Assembly: GCA_964630875.1 (NCBI GenBank)
Contig: CAZVXF010000002.1
Coordinates: 1-64,000, forward strand
Direction: 5' to 3'
DNA: 64,000 nt
Origin: DAIDHZ01 sp035480255
GTDB lineage: Bacteria; Chlamydiota; Chlamydiia; Chlamydiales; SM23-39
Under the pieces are notes generated by a model. The model worked only from the letters and a program-made list of their open reading frames with translations, did not search any database and was not told the origin of the DNA. Shown here in pieces: positions 35,534 to 43,550 of the stretch. Every line of letters starts with the position of its first letter. The stretch's first letter is position 1. Made by a program: the position numbers and the translations under genes.

Positions 35534-35702
35534 AGACCTCTTGCCCAATTAAGGTTCTGTCGAATTTCGGGTTCTTTTGATCCGAGTTTCGATTTATATT
35601 TGGGGGGCAATATCGCAGAGTATATAGCCCCCCAAATTTAAAGTCGAAAATCGGCCAAAATAATCCCGAAATTCGACGAACTCTTAGTTGCGCAAGAGGT
35701 CT
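35534..35702. mobile_element. 169-bp palindromic element between sctO and sctP
   Basis: The whole interval is one large imperfect palindrome. The outer arms (35535-35571 and 35665-35701) agree at about 31 of 37 positions when one is inverted; the termini are AGACCTCTTGC and GCAAGAGGTCT. The inner arms close with TTTGGGGGGC (35599-35608) and GCCCCCCAAA (35627-35636) around an 18-bp loop. This is the structure of a MITE or another small inverted-repeat element; it has no coding capacity. It ends 2 bp before the sctP ATG and its other end gives two bases of the sctO stop. No clear target duplication was found. No second copy seen in the window. Confidence 0.75.
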
Positions 35703-36228
35703 AGTCCCTCATTTTCTTCTCTTTTTTCACTCGGGCGTAACTTGCAGACCCTTGTTCATCATGTTCAGCTTCCTCTTTTCTTTCAAGAGTATATGCAGCT
35801 TCTTTGCTCCATTCCTTCTTATGTAATTCTAATTTTTCTAAGTCTTTCTTCTTCTGAAATAAATCATCAGTTGCCAAATCGACCTGCGCTTGCGCTGCAT
35901 CGACAGCCTTTTGCCCGGCATCTACCTTCTTTTTCTTATCTGCAACCTTCTCATCGACAACCTTCAAATAAGCTTTCATCTGCTGCACTTTATCGGTAGT
36001 GGTTCCTGCATCCAGCGCCTCTCGCAATTGATCCAGCTTATCTTGCTTATGTTTCTTGACCTCGTCTAGTTCCTGCGTTAGCTCATACAGGCGTTCATAC
36101 GCCTTTTCCAAAATTTCCTTCTTCAATTCAAGCGTCTTAATTGCCTGATCAAAGCGGTTCTTCTTAATGGAAATGACTTGTTCAAGGGGGTATTCAGGAT
36201 TTTTTGCCATACAATTGTAATATAGCAC
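35701..36228 (-). CDS. sctO: T3S stalk protein SctO (CdsO)
   Basis: 175 residues, almost wholly a two-stranded coiled coil rich in Lys, Glu, Leu and Gln (LYELTQELDEVKKHKQDKL, VDAGQKAVDAAQAQVDLA), as expected for the central stalk that links the SctN ATPase to the export gate, similar to FliJ and the ATP synthase gamma subunit. Its position upstream of sctP and near sctN matches Chlamydia CT670. The stop TAG is partly formed by the palindromic element. Unlike Chlamydia it is not adjacent to sctN, being split off by the orphan at 36303. Confidence 0.85.
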   Translation of the reverse strand: MLYYNCMAKNPEYPLEQVISIKKNRFDQAIKTLELKKEILEKAYERLYELTQELDEVKKHKQDKLDQLREALDAGTTTDKVQQMKAYLKVVDEKVADKKKKVDAGQKAVDAAQAQVDLATDDLFQKKKDLEKLELHKKEWSKEAAYTLERKEEAEHDEQGSASYARVKKEKKMRD

Positions 36229-36256
36229 GAATAAAAATATGGGAGGAGAAAAAATA

Positions 36257-36287
36257 CAAAAAGAGCACCCTTTCTAAAGTAGTGCTC
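36257..36287 (-). terminator. Rho-independent terminator after the 36303 orphan gene
   Basis: On the minus strand GAGCAC ... GTGCTC (36287-36263) followed by TTTTTG. It ends the unit of the orphan gene at 36303 just before sctO starts at 36228. Confidence 0.6.
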
Positions 36288-36302
36288 CTGCTTAAAAATC
36301 AA

Positions 36303-37304
36303 TTAAAAAAAGAACTTTGAAATGAAGTTAATTGCATGTATTGCAACGCCAATATAAATATCCTTCGTTAAGGAATTAGATGAACTAATAGCATCTCTAA
36401 CGCATTGGTCGTCTCGACGACGAAGAGCAGGTTCGTTTTTTTTCACTTCTTCTTGTAGAGAAATATACGCTCTTCTTTCTGCTAATGCGATTGCATCTCT
36501 TTTATGTCTAAGGATTTCTTCTTCTGCTGATAGGTTTTTGAAGTGAGGAGATTGAAGAGTCTCTTCAAAAGATGCAAACGGAGATGACCACACATTACCA
36601 GTTGTAGTTTCTCGTTTTTCTTCAGGGGCAAAGGTTTTTCCATGATATTTAACAGTGTCTTCAAAAGTAGCAGTTGTAGATGATGCTATTGCTCTTTTTT
36701 GCTGTTGATTCAAATGATCGCTCAAGTTATTAGTTTGATCTTCCGAGCATATGAGGCAAGCCTTTTCGAAAGCGTCTAGCATAAAGTCAACTGTGGGAAG
36801 AACTGAAAACCCTCTATTTTTTTCAGCTGCCTGAGCAAGTTTGAAGGAGCGAAAATAATTCGTGTTAGAGCTATTTGGAGCTTCAGGAGAGGAGGGGTCG
36901 ATTGAGTTTTTAGGCAGGAATTGAGCAAGCTTCGCATCATGATCGCTATCAGAGGAGCATGTGGAGGAATTCAACGGGGTTTGTGTTTCGGAACATTGGG
37001 TTTCAGAACATGCTGTAGCTACAGAGGTCTGAACATTAGAGTTTGTCATGATAGGATTTAAAGTCTGTGTATCAGATGTTTTCTGATCTGGCGTTGTCTG
37101 AGTCGCGAAATCTGAGAATTTTTTTTCTTTTTCAGTAGATGTTTGAAGGGTTGCTACCTCAAGAGCTTTTTTCAGGTCAAACGCTCCGATCTTGGATTCT
37201 TCCATTGTATTATTATAAATTTTTTTCATGTTGGTATGATACAATTCGATCATACATTTTCTTTTTGGAAGAACAGAATTTTCTGTAAATGGATTGATTG
37301 ACAT
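36303..37304 (-). CDS. Orphan protein with tandem TQT motifs inside the T3S locus
   Basis: 333 residues. No enzyme family is recognised. Residues 50-110 carry a ladder of TQT-type motifs: LQT (55), ATQT (70), DTQT (81), NVQT (93), ETQC (104) and ETQT (109), mostly 11-12 residues apart. This is the spacing and core of sites bound by eukaryotic dynein light chain LC8. A Ser/Asn-rich linker, helices with charged residues and a hydrophobic C-terminus (IYIGVAIHAINFISKFFF, a possible membrane anchor or amphipathic helix) follow. AAGAAGG precedes the start. It splits sctN from sctO, has its own terminator, and the upstream 111 bp is very A+T rich. T3S substrate is a reasonable guess. Confidence 0.7.
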   Translation of the reverse strand: MSINPFTENSVLPKRKCMIELYHTNMKKIYNNTMEESKIGAFDLKKALEVATLQTSTEKEKKFSDFATQTTPDQKTSDTQTLNPIMTNSNVQTSVATACSETQCSETQTPLNSSTCSSDSDHDAKLAQFLPKNSIDPSSPEAPNSSNTNYFRSFKLAQAAEKNRGFSVLPTVDFMLDAFEKACLICSEDQTNNLSDHLNQQQKRAIASSTTATFEDTVKYHGKTFAPEEKRETTTGNVWSSPFASFEETLQSPHFKNLSAEEEILRHKRDAIALAERRAYISLQEEVKKNEPALRRRDDQCVRDAISSSNSLTKDIYIGVAIHAINFISKFFF

Positions 37305-37415
37305 ACTAACCTTCTTGTTTATTAAGTTATATTAAGTTTATTAAATGATATTATATCTGATTAATTATATATAATAACAGAAAACAAAAGATTATTATGT
37401 TTGTATGAATGTTTA

Positions 37416-38732
37416 TTAGGTGAATAAAGATTTTAGTTGCTTCACGGTATCAGCAAAGGAGGGGTTTTCGTCTACTTGTTGCTTGAGGAAGCGGTTGACT
37501 TTGTCGATGTATTTGAGGGCGAAGTCGGCATTTTTGTCTGTGCCGGCTTTGTATTCACCGATTTTGATGAGGAGTTCGTTCTTTTTATAATTGGCGAGGA
37601 CTTCGCGGAGGGTGCTGATGAGCTGGAGCTGCTGTTTGTCGACGATTTGGGGAAGGATACGGCTGACCGAGGCGAGGATGTCGATTGCGGGGTAGTGGTG
37701 CTGGCGGGCAAGGTCGGACGATAGGACAATGTGCCCATCGAGAATAGAGCGGACCTCGTCGGCGACTGGTTCGTTCAGGTCATCGCCTGCGACTAGAATC
37801 GTGTAAAAGGCCGTTATTGACCCTTTTTCGGAGTTCCCAGAGCGCTCGAGGAGCCGGGGAAGGGTGGCGAAGACAGAGGGCGTATAACCAGCTCTAGCGG
37901 GGGGTTCGCCCGCGGCAAGACCGATTTCTCTAAGTGCTCTGGCATAACGGGTTACGGAATCCATCATGAGAATGACCGATTTGCCTTGGTCGCGGAAGTA
38001 TTCAGCAATGGCGGTTCCGACGTAGGCGGCGTTCAGGCGGGTTTGCGCTGCTTGATCGGAGGTTGAGACGATGATGACCGATTTCTTCATCCCTTCAACG
38101 CCAAGGTCATTGATGAGAAATTCTCGGACTTCTCGACCGCGCTCGCCAATGAGTGAGATCACGTTTACGTCGGCAACCGCATTGCGGGCAATCATCCCAA
38201 GAAGGGTCGATTTTCCAACGCCTGCTGCGGCAAAAATACCGACTCTTTGGCCTTTTCCGCATGTGAGTACGCCATCGATTGCACGGACTCCTACAGGGAT
38301 TGGCTCTTCAATGAGCATTCTTTTGAGGGGATCGGGGGGCGTATTGATGATGGGAAAGGTTTCGGTGAGATTGAGGGGGCCTTTTTCTTCCACATCTAAG
38401 GGTTGACCTAAGCCGTTAAGAACACGTCCAAGAAGCTCGGGGCCAACTTTGATATGCATTGGCATGCGCAATGGGATGACTTCAGAGGATGGGCCGATCC
38501 CGCGCATATCGCCAAGCGGGGAAAGGATGACCTCTTCTTTTGTGAATCCGACAACTTCGGCGGCGAGAGGCTCTCCCGCGCGCTTGATGAGGCAAACTTC
38601 GCCCATTTTCACTTGCGGAACGACCGCGCGGATGAGCATGCCGACAACTTCGGTGATTCTTCCGTGAACAGTCGTTAACTCTATGTCCTCGAGGTGGCTT
38701 AAAAGTTTATCGATCGACGAGTTTTTTTCCAT
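37416..38732 (-). CDS. sctN: T3S ATPase SctN (CdsN)
   Basis: Hexameric ATPase that unfolds substrates and releases chaperones at the base of the injectisome. 438 residues: N-terminal beta-barrel (1-100), Walker A in FAAAGVGKSTLL (Lys174), GERGREVREFL near 196, Walker B SVILMMDSVTRYARALRE near 252-270, and the C-terminal helical domain. The last gene of a tight block: it begins 3 bp after the CT668-like stop. An orphan gene with its own terminator follows downstream, where Chlamydia has sctO directly. Confidence 0.97.
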   Translation of the reverse strand: MEKNSSIDKLLSHLEDIELTTVHGRITEVVGMLIRAVVPQVKMGEVCLIKRAGEPLAAEVVGFTKEEVILSPLGDMRGIGPSSEVIPLRMPMHIKVGPELLGRVLNGLGQPLDVEEKGPLNLTETFPIINTPPDPLKRMLIEEPIPVGVRAIDGVLTCGKGQRVGIFAAAGVGKSTLLGMIARNAVADVNVISLIGERGREVREFLINDLGVEGMKKSVIIVSTSDQAAQTRLNAAYVGTAIAEYFRDQGKSVILMMDSVTRYARALREIGLAAGEPPARAGYTPSVFATLPRLLERSGNSEKGSITAFYTILVAGDDLNEPVADEVRSILDGHIVLSSDLARQHHYPAIDILASVSRILPQIVDKQQLQLISTLREVLANYKKNELLIKIGEYKAGTDKNADFALKYIDKVNRFLKQQVDENPSFADTVKQLKSLFT

Positions 38733-38735
38733 GCA

Positions 38736-39377
38736 TTACAACTGGATGTTCATGATCTGTTTAACGGAATCGATGACTTTCGCAAGAAGTGTTGTAGAAT
38801 ATTCGATTTCTTGTTGCGCGAGGTTCATTTTCACTGTCACTGATAACATATCTGCTGCGTTCAACTGTTGTCCTTTCGCAGCCATGCCTTTGAGTTTTTG
38901 TTGCACTTGAATCAGTTGATTTTGGCCATCATTGACGTAAGCGACAAAACGACCAATCGCTGAAGTTCCACTGGGTACTGTCAGCGGCTCAGCCTCTACG
39001 CCAACTTTTGCTCCTGCTTGACGAATGTAGCCTTGCGCATCGGAGAGCTTGTTCTTGAGAAGATGTGCTTGAGATCTTTTGAGTTTTAAATTGGGAGTTT
39101 TCAACTGCTGCCCGACCGCGCCGAGGCTATCTTGCATGGTTTTTGCTTGCTGCGCGATCGTGTCTACGGAGGGAACTGTCCCGGGCAGGTTTTGATTCTG
39201 AGCGATACTCATCGGCGTTGGACCTTGCGCTCCTGGCGTGCCGCCTTGAGGCGCTCGATTTCCGCCACCTTCCATATAAGGCTTGAAATCCCGGACAGGC
39301 TGCGGAGATGTTCCTGCAGGCTCAATCGATTTTCCGGGCGTGATACTACCTGGGCTTGCGTCAGGACTAAATGACAT
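38736..39377 (-). CDS. CT668-like T3S protein, possible inner rod SctI
   Basis: 213 residues. A Pro/Gly/Gln-rich N-terminus (about 1-70) precedes a helical C-terminal region ending NAADMLSVTVKMNLAQQEIE and then TLLAKVIDSVKQIMNIQL. A C-terminal amphipathic helix with this pattern resembles inner-rod proteins (SctI: Q-rich segments before a terminal helix and LxxQ near the end). The position, between CdsG and SctN, is that of chlamydial CT668, whose function is not established. Start codon overlaps the preceding stop (TAATG). Assignment as rod is inference. Confidence 0.7.
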   Translation of the reverse strand: MSFSPDASPGSITPGKSIEPAGTSPQPVRDFKPYMEGGGNRAPQGGTPGAQGPTPMSIAQNQNLPGTVPSVDTIAQQAKTMQDSLGAVGQQLKTPNLKLKRSQAHLLKNKLSDAQGYIRQAGAKVGVEAEPLTVPSGTSAIGRFVAYVNDGQNQLIQVQQKLKGMAAKGQQLNAADMLSVTVKMNLAQQEIEYSTTLLAKVIDSVKQIMNIQL

Positions 39378-39799
39378 TATTTGCCTTTCCCAGAAGCAGG
39401 TCCTGGAGTTGTTTTCACGAACTTCTCTACGAAGTCTTTCGCGGTTCCGGCTAATTGTTTAATCATTGGATCTTTTGACTTTAATGTTTCATTCAGAACC
39501 TTTTCACCTTTGATGAGCTGTTGCGGGCTTAAGCTCATGCAAATGCCAAGAAGCGCCTTTGCCATTTCGTTTTTTGGTTCTTGTTCTAGCACGTCCTCAA
39601 ATCTTTTGATTGCTTGAGTCAGTTCTAGTTTATGAAGATGCAGGTAACCAAAACCGACTTGAGGAAGTGAGTTTTCTGGATTGAGTAGCTCTGCTGCTCG
39701 AAAGAGTTTGAGAGCGGAGTCTTCGTCTGCTTGGTTTACAGCAATAAAACCTGATTCCAACATTAGAAAAAAATCGTCTTTGTAGTTCTTCCAGCTCAT
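39377..39799 (-). CDS. T3S needle chaperone CdsG (TPR, SctG/YscG-type)
   Basis: 140 residues of TPR-like helices: SWKNYKDDFFLMLESGFIAV, DEDSALKLFRAAELLNPENS, QAIKRFEDVLEQEPKNEMAKALLGI. YscG-type TPR proteins pair with a small partner (YscE/CdsE) to hold needle subunits monomeric in the cytoplasm. Both partners and the needle are adjacent here in the order E-F-G, as in Chlamydia (CT665-667). GAGG lies upstream of the ATG. Confidence 0.88.
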   Translation of the reverse strand: MSWKNYKDDFFLMLESGFIAVNQADEDSALKLFRAAELLNPENSLPQVGFGYLHLHKLELTQAIKRFEDVLEQEPKNEMAKALLGICMSLSPQQLIKGEKVLNETLKSKDPMIKQLAGTAKDFVEKFVKTTPGPASGKGK

Positions 39800-39809
39800 G
39801 CTTTACCTC

Positions 39810-40058
39810 TTATTGGACTCTTTGGTTTTGGATTGCGTGGTTAATCACAGAATTGACCTGTGCAATTAAGTTTGAAATCGATTCCCCAATCTGCGTTACT
39901 TGGCTCATCTGGAATTGGAGAAGAATAAACGAGCCAGGGTTTGCTGAGCTGATTTTCGTTGCAAGTCTTCTCACTTGGGAAACCAGTCCCGATTGAAGCT
40001 TTTTATATGCAGAAATTAGGGAAGAAAAACTGAGGGTTACCCCTGGAAGTTTACTCAT
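39810..40058 (-). CDS. sctF: T3S needle subunit CdsF (SctF)
   Basis: 82 residues, the expected length for a needle protein. Two helices: SLISAYKKLQSGLVSQVRRLA and FQMSQVTQIGESISNLIAQV, with a central PGSFILLQFQ turn region (needle proteins have a P-(S/D/G)-x-P or similar turn) and a C-terminal helix ending NSVINHAIQNQRVQ. It lies between CdsE and CdsG, as in Chlamydia. AAGGA is present before the ATG. Needle subunits are secreted and polymerise outside the cell. Confidence 0.85.
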   Translation of the reverse strand: MSKLPGVTLSFSSLISAYKKLQSGLVSQVRRLATKISSANPGSFILLQFQMSQVTQIGESISNLIAQVNSVINHAIQNQRVQ

Positions 40059-40067
40059 GATGGGTCC

Positions 40068-40298
40068 TTATCTTGTCGCTTTTTTTAATACTTTTTGCAT
40101 TGATGCATAGCCATGAAGCAAAATGCCAAGACGGTCGAAATCTTTTTCACTCGCACCTTTGCGCAGCAATTGTTTTATCTCTTGGATTTTTTTCTCTGTC
40201 GCTTCTAAAATTTCTTTTCCTCGCGAAGGATTTGACTTGATCTCTTTTTCAAGTTCAAAAGCAAATTTTTCGCTAGGTTGTTTTTCTAAACCGAACAT
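40068..40298 (-). CDS. T3S needle co-chaperone CdsE (SctE-chaperone/YscE-type)
   Basis: 76 residues, two predicted helices (SEKFAFELEKEIKSNPSR and EATEKKIQEIKQLLRKG) with charged faces; acts with CdsG to keep the CdsF needle protein unpolymerised. Identified from size, helical hairpin and position, since this family has little sequence conservation. CGGAGGAACG precedes the ATG. The name CdsE should not be confused with SctE translocators. Confidence 0.78.
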   Translation of the reverse strand: MFGLEKQPSEKFAFELEKEIKSNPSRGKEILEATEKKIQEIKQLLRKGASEKDFDRLGILLHGYASMQKVLKKATR

Positions 40299-40337
40299 CG
40301 TTCCTCCGATTGGTTAGCCTCCACCTTTGTACATTTT

Positions 40338-42155
40338 TTAAGGTGAAAAGTCAATCCTATATTTTACACCATCTTTTTCAAGGAGAATTGTTTTCTCCTC
40401 AATTTTGGTGATTTCCATTCCGTTAAGTTCGTCTTTTAACAGATACATTTTGCCATTGATCACGGCATTAATCCCCATGCTATCAAATAGCGTAACACCA
40501 TTGACCGAATAGTGCGCGCTCAAATCGATTGCAGCTCTCCTCTCGTCAGTTGGAATCGCAAAATTTTTGATGGAGAGAATCGATCTGCGTTTGCGCAATG
40601 CGTCGATAAATTCTTCGAATTCCTTCTTTTTTTTCTCATTGTACACACCAGTTAACATGAGCTCTCCATTGCTGAGCTGGTATGTGACTGCTGAAAGGCC
40701 GCTTTGAGTGATTAAACTTTGGATTTCAGAAGAGAGAATTTCTTCAACGACAACATTATTTTGAAGGCGATCAAGATAAGGGAAATTTTGGGTCACAAAA
40801 TCAGAAAGATCGGTCAATTCTTTCGCCGTCTGCAAGTACCCAATTACAACAAATCTTCCGGGTTGAATCGCACGAACATTGATGCTCATCCATTCAGGAT
40901 GCGTGCTGAAAAGCTCGTTCATCATTTTCGATACGCCTTCGTCAATCACTACTGCATCATCGATACTTGTGATATAAGCAAGAGCATGCAGCGCGTAGCG
41001 CATTTCTTGATAATCGACATTTGTCAAAATGTGACCGACTAAAAATAGCTTGCCGGTTGCACGATTCAATGAAAATTCGACTCCAGAAAACTTTTCCGCA
41101 GAAAGAGCTTCTTTAATTTCTGAGGTCGGCTCTTTATGAACAATCTCAATTCCTTTTGTTTTAAAAAGAGAGAAGAAGGTTACAAAAGCAATGAAGAAAA
41201 TAACGAGAACCGAGCCTCCAATCATCAAATGTTTAAAAGGAATAGGCTCTTTTTTCCAATCTTTGTCTTCAGAAGGAGCTGTCACATCAGCAACGATTGG
41301 GACCTCTGGAGTTGTGTGAGAAAGGATCGAGGCATCAATGGTCTCTTGCGGTGCATAACGATCGATAATTAAGAACACGGTCGTTCCTAACGATAGAAGA
41401 TCTTGAGGCGTGACAATATGTTTTTCCGTAATTGGCGTGCCATTGACAGCTGTCCCATTTCGCGACCCTAAATCCTCAATTTCGATGACACCGTCTTCTG
41501 TAATTGTGACTCTTGCATGCGATCTAGAGACAGATAAGTCTTGGAACAAAATATCGCAAGTTTTAGGGTCTTTACCAAGAGTATAGACGTGCCCTTTCTC
41601 CATGCCGATTTCGGCGCCGGCATTCGGACCTGAGACCACTTTTAAAAGATACGGGGTGTCGGAAGGCAGATTAAACGGAACTTGTCCCGACTCAGAGACA
41701 TCCTCAAAAACGGTGTCATAAGAGGAGTCTTCCTGACTTTGGCCTTTTGCCTGAACTGTTTCTTCCATTGTCCCATCAAACGGAGCCTCTTCCGGAACAT
41801 TGAGTTCAGCAAAAATATCGTCGTAGTTTGATTGTGTCTTCTTGTTTTTGGAAATATCTTGTTCAGAGAAAAGAAATGTCGTCTCTCCAATTTGAATCCG
41901 GTCACCTTCTTTGAGTAAAACATTCCCCCGTACCTCCTCCATATTGACAAGAGTTGGGTTCACTTTACTGAAATTCTTAATGAAAATGCCATCTTTGGTC
42001 TTATGCAATTTGGCATGTTTTCGAGACACTGTACTGTCATCAATGATCAAATCGGCAACATCCGATGATCTGCCAATGATCCACTCATCTCCAATCGATA
42101 AATTCAATACTTGGCCGGGCTTGGGTCCATCCTCAGCTATGAGATGAGCTGTCAT
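40338..42155 (-). CDS. sctD: T3S inner-membrane ring protein CdsD (SctD) with two FHA domains
   Basis: 605 residues. FHA 1 (about 20-97) has GRSS and TVSRKHAKL; FHA 2 (about 185-265) has GKDP and SVSRSHARV, GSRNGT and NG. An acidic linker lies between them. A single membrane helix is at about 309-331 (LMIGGSVLVIFFIAFVTFF), followed by periplasmic ring-building domains (about 345-605, with BON-like repeats). Chlamydia CdsD has 829 residues, so this one is shorter, mostly in the middle. FHA domains bind phosphothreonine; CdsD of Chlamydia is a kinase target, yet the adjacent pkn5 kinase is missing here. Start overlaps the chaperone stop (ATGA). Confidence 0.93.
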   Translation of the reverse strand: MTAHLIAEDGPKPGQVLNLSIGDEWIIGRSSDVADLIIDDSTVSRKHAKLHKTKDGIFIKNFSKVNPTLVNMEEVRGNVLLKEGDRIQIGETTFLFSEQDISKNKKTQSNYDDIFAELNVPEEAPFDGTMEETVQAKGQSQEDSSYDTVFEDVSESGQVPFNLPSDTPYLLKVVSGPNAGAEIGMEKGHVYTLGKDPKTCDILFQDLSVSRSHARVTITEDGVIEIEDLGSRNGTAVNGTPITEKHIVTPQDLLSLGTTVFLIIDRYAPQETIDASILSHTTPEVPIVADVTAPSEDKDWKKEPIPFKHLMIGGSVLVIFFIAFVTFFSLFKTKGIEIVHKEPTSEIKEALSAEKFSGVEFSLNRATGKLFLVGHILTNVDYQEMRYALHALAYITSIDDAVVIDEGVSKMMNELFSTHPEWMSINVRAIQPGRFVVIGYLQTAKELTDLSDFVTQNFPYLDRLQNNVVVEEILSSEIQSLITQSGLSAVTYQLSNGELMLTGVYNEKKKKEFEEFIDALRKRRSILSIKNFAIPTDERRAAIDLSAHYSVNGVTLFDSMGINAVINGKMYLLKDELNGMEITKIEEKTILLEKDGVKYRIDFSP

Positions 42156-42553
42156 AATACTTCCTGTTTCTCAAATTTCTCGATCTCTTCACGCCAATAA
42201 GTGACATAATTGACAAAATCCTCGAACCTTTCCCGAAAGAGCCGATAGTCTATTTCATACGGTATCGCAAATGAGAGAGTCAAGACTTTCTCTTCCTTAT
42301 CAAGTCCAATTCTACAGCCGCCTGTTCCTTGCCCCAATAAATTCGCCTGCATTATCCAGATAAAAAGATCTTCCCTTTTCTTTTTCGGACAATCATGAAT
42401 CGTTGAAAGAAAGGCAACTCCGGGCTCTAAATCAATACATTGGACGGAGATTGTATCACTGAAAGGAAAAACAAACACCTTTTCTTTGTTCCTTATGGGA
42501 ACCGGCATCTTGAGTTCATCGCAAAGTGTTTTCAGAAAATCTTCCATCGCCAC
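42152..42553 (-). CDS. CesT-like T3S chaperone (CT663-type)
   Basis: 133 residues with the alpha-beta pattern of class I T3S chaperones: a first helix (MEDFLKTLCDELKMP), then beta-strands (VFVFPFSDTISVQCIDL, VAFLSTIHDCP), a second helix (EDLFIWIMQANLLGQGTGG), more strands (CRIGLDKEEKVLTLSFAIP) and a C-terminal helix (RLFRERFEDFVNYVTYW). Position directly upstream of CdsD matches chlamydial CT663. The start may be GTG at 42553 or ATG two codons later; there is no clear Shine-Dalgarno. Confidence 0.85.
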   Translation of the reverse strand: MAMEDFLKTLCDELKMPVPIRNKEKVFVFPFSDTISVQCIDLEPGVAFLSTIHDCPKKKREDLFIWIMQANLLGQGTGGCRIGLDKEEKVLTLSFAIPYEIDYRLFRERFEDFVNYVTYWREEIEKFEKQEVL

Positions 42554-42575
42554 GAATTCATTATTTCAAGAAGAC

Positions 42576-42610
42576 AAAAAAAAAGCCACGGGATTTTCAC
42601 CCCGTGGCTT
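42576..42610 (-). terminator. Rho-independent terminator after the translocator operon
   Basis: Minus strand: AAGCCACGGG, loop GTGAAAAT, CCCGTGGCTT (10-bp perfect stem, 42610-42583) followed by nine T residues. It ends the unit of the SctE/SctB-like genes before the CT663-cdsD operon begins. Confidence 0.93.
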
Positions 42611-42637
42611 AAAAGAATAACAAAGGAATGAAAAAGA

Positions 42638-43528
42638 CTATCCTTGTGTATTTAAGTTTGCAAGAATTGAAAGTCCTGCTTCACTATAGTTTCCAGCTGC
42701 TTGATCTGTCTGCTGGCTAAAGTTAGAAATACTGCTGCAAATTTGTTCGTCAATTTGATTTTGAGCGCTATCGACTCTTGATCTCTTGTCATTCTCAGCT
42801 TGGTCTTGTTTATAAGTACCTTGAGCTAAGTTACCAGCAGCCATACCATAGTTATTCGTCGCATTTGCAAAATTTGATCTCTTGCTTTCTGAATGATTGT
42901 GAATTTTTTCATTCAATTCGTTGCGTCTTGTATTGATGTGTTCTCGCAATTTCTTTAGCTCATTTGGGCTAAGGTTATCAAGATGTTGTTCATCTGATTT
43001 TGCACAGAATCCTCTTACGTCAAAAGTTTCTTTGCCATTTCCCAGCCATCTGTCTACTGTTGAATTCCCGGTCGGTTCACCCATACGAACGTTTTTTGTA
43101 AGGTCTGGTCCGCTTGACTCTTTAAGTCGAGCACCTCGGTACCCTTGCTTTTGATCTAGCATCACCCTAAATTTTTGCACATTTTCCAATTCATTATGAA
43201 CTGCATCAGGACCAAACTTGATCTTTCTAAATGTTACTTTATCCAATACTGAGTGAGGAGTTAATGAAGCAATCGAAAGGCCTGAAGTCACAGCGCTTGC
43301 TGTTCCTGCCTCGTCAAGTCCTGTTGCTTCGTTATCGATTGCGCGTTTAGCGTTTGCAGCGCTCTTATAAGCTTCGTTATAGCATGCTTCCTGCATACTT
43401 GCCTGAGAAGTTGCTAAATCTTGTTGCATGAGTTTTTCTTGCTTCATGAGCTCTGTGTCGGTTTTCGCGATGTTCACTGCAACTTTATACTCGTTTCCTG
43501 CGGCGATGTTTAATGTATAGTTGTTCAT
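42638..43528 (-). CDS. Small translocator-like T3S protein (SctB/CopD-like)
   Basis: 296 residues. N-terminal half is helical with Met/Ala/Gln-rich stretches (LMKQEKLMQQDLATSQASMQ); a Gly/Ser/Thr-rich short hydrophobic segment is at about 75-95 (GTASAVTSGLSIASL); the C-terminal half is coiled coil (LKKLREHINTRRNELNEKI) ending NLAQGTYKQDQAENDKRSR and QICSSISNFSQQTDQA. This is the pattern of SctB translocators (CopD in Chlamydia) although hydrophobicity is weak. It lies 22 bp downstream of the SctE-like gene, with AGAGG before the ATG. Similarity is by architecture. Confidence 0.65.
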   Translation of the reverse strand: MNNYTLNIAAGNEYKVAVNIAKTDTELMKQEKLMQQDLATSQASMQEACYNEAYKSAANAKRAIDNEATGLDEAGTASAVTSGLSIASLTPHSVLDKVTFRKIKFGPDAVHNELENVQKFRVMLDQKQGYRGARLKESSGPDLTKNVRMGEPTGNSTVDRWLGNGKETFDVRGFCAKSDEQHLDNLSPNELKKLREHINTRRNELNEKIHNHSESKRSNFANATNNYGMAAGNLAQGTYKQDQAENDKRSRVDSAQNQIDEQICSSISNFSQQTDQAAGNYSEAGLSILANLNTQG

Positions 43529-43550
43529 TATTTCCTCTTATTATTAATTT

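Noticed and set aside
42500..42640. CRISPR or other repeat array near the terminator
   Set aside because: Only a single stem-loop is present; no repeated spacers in the window.
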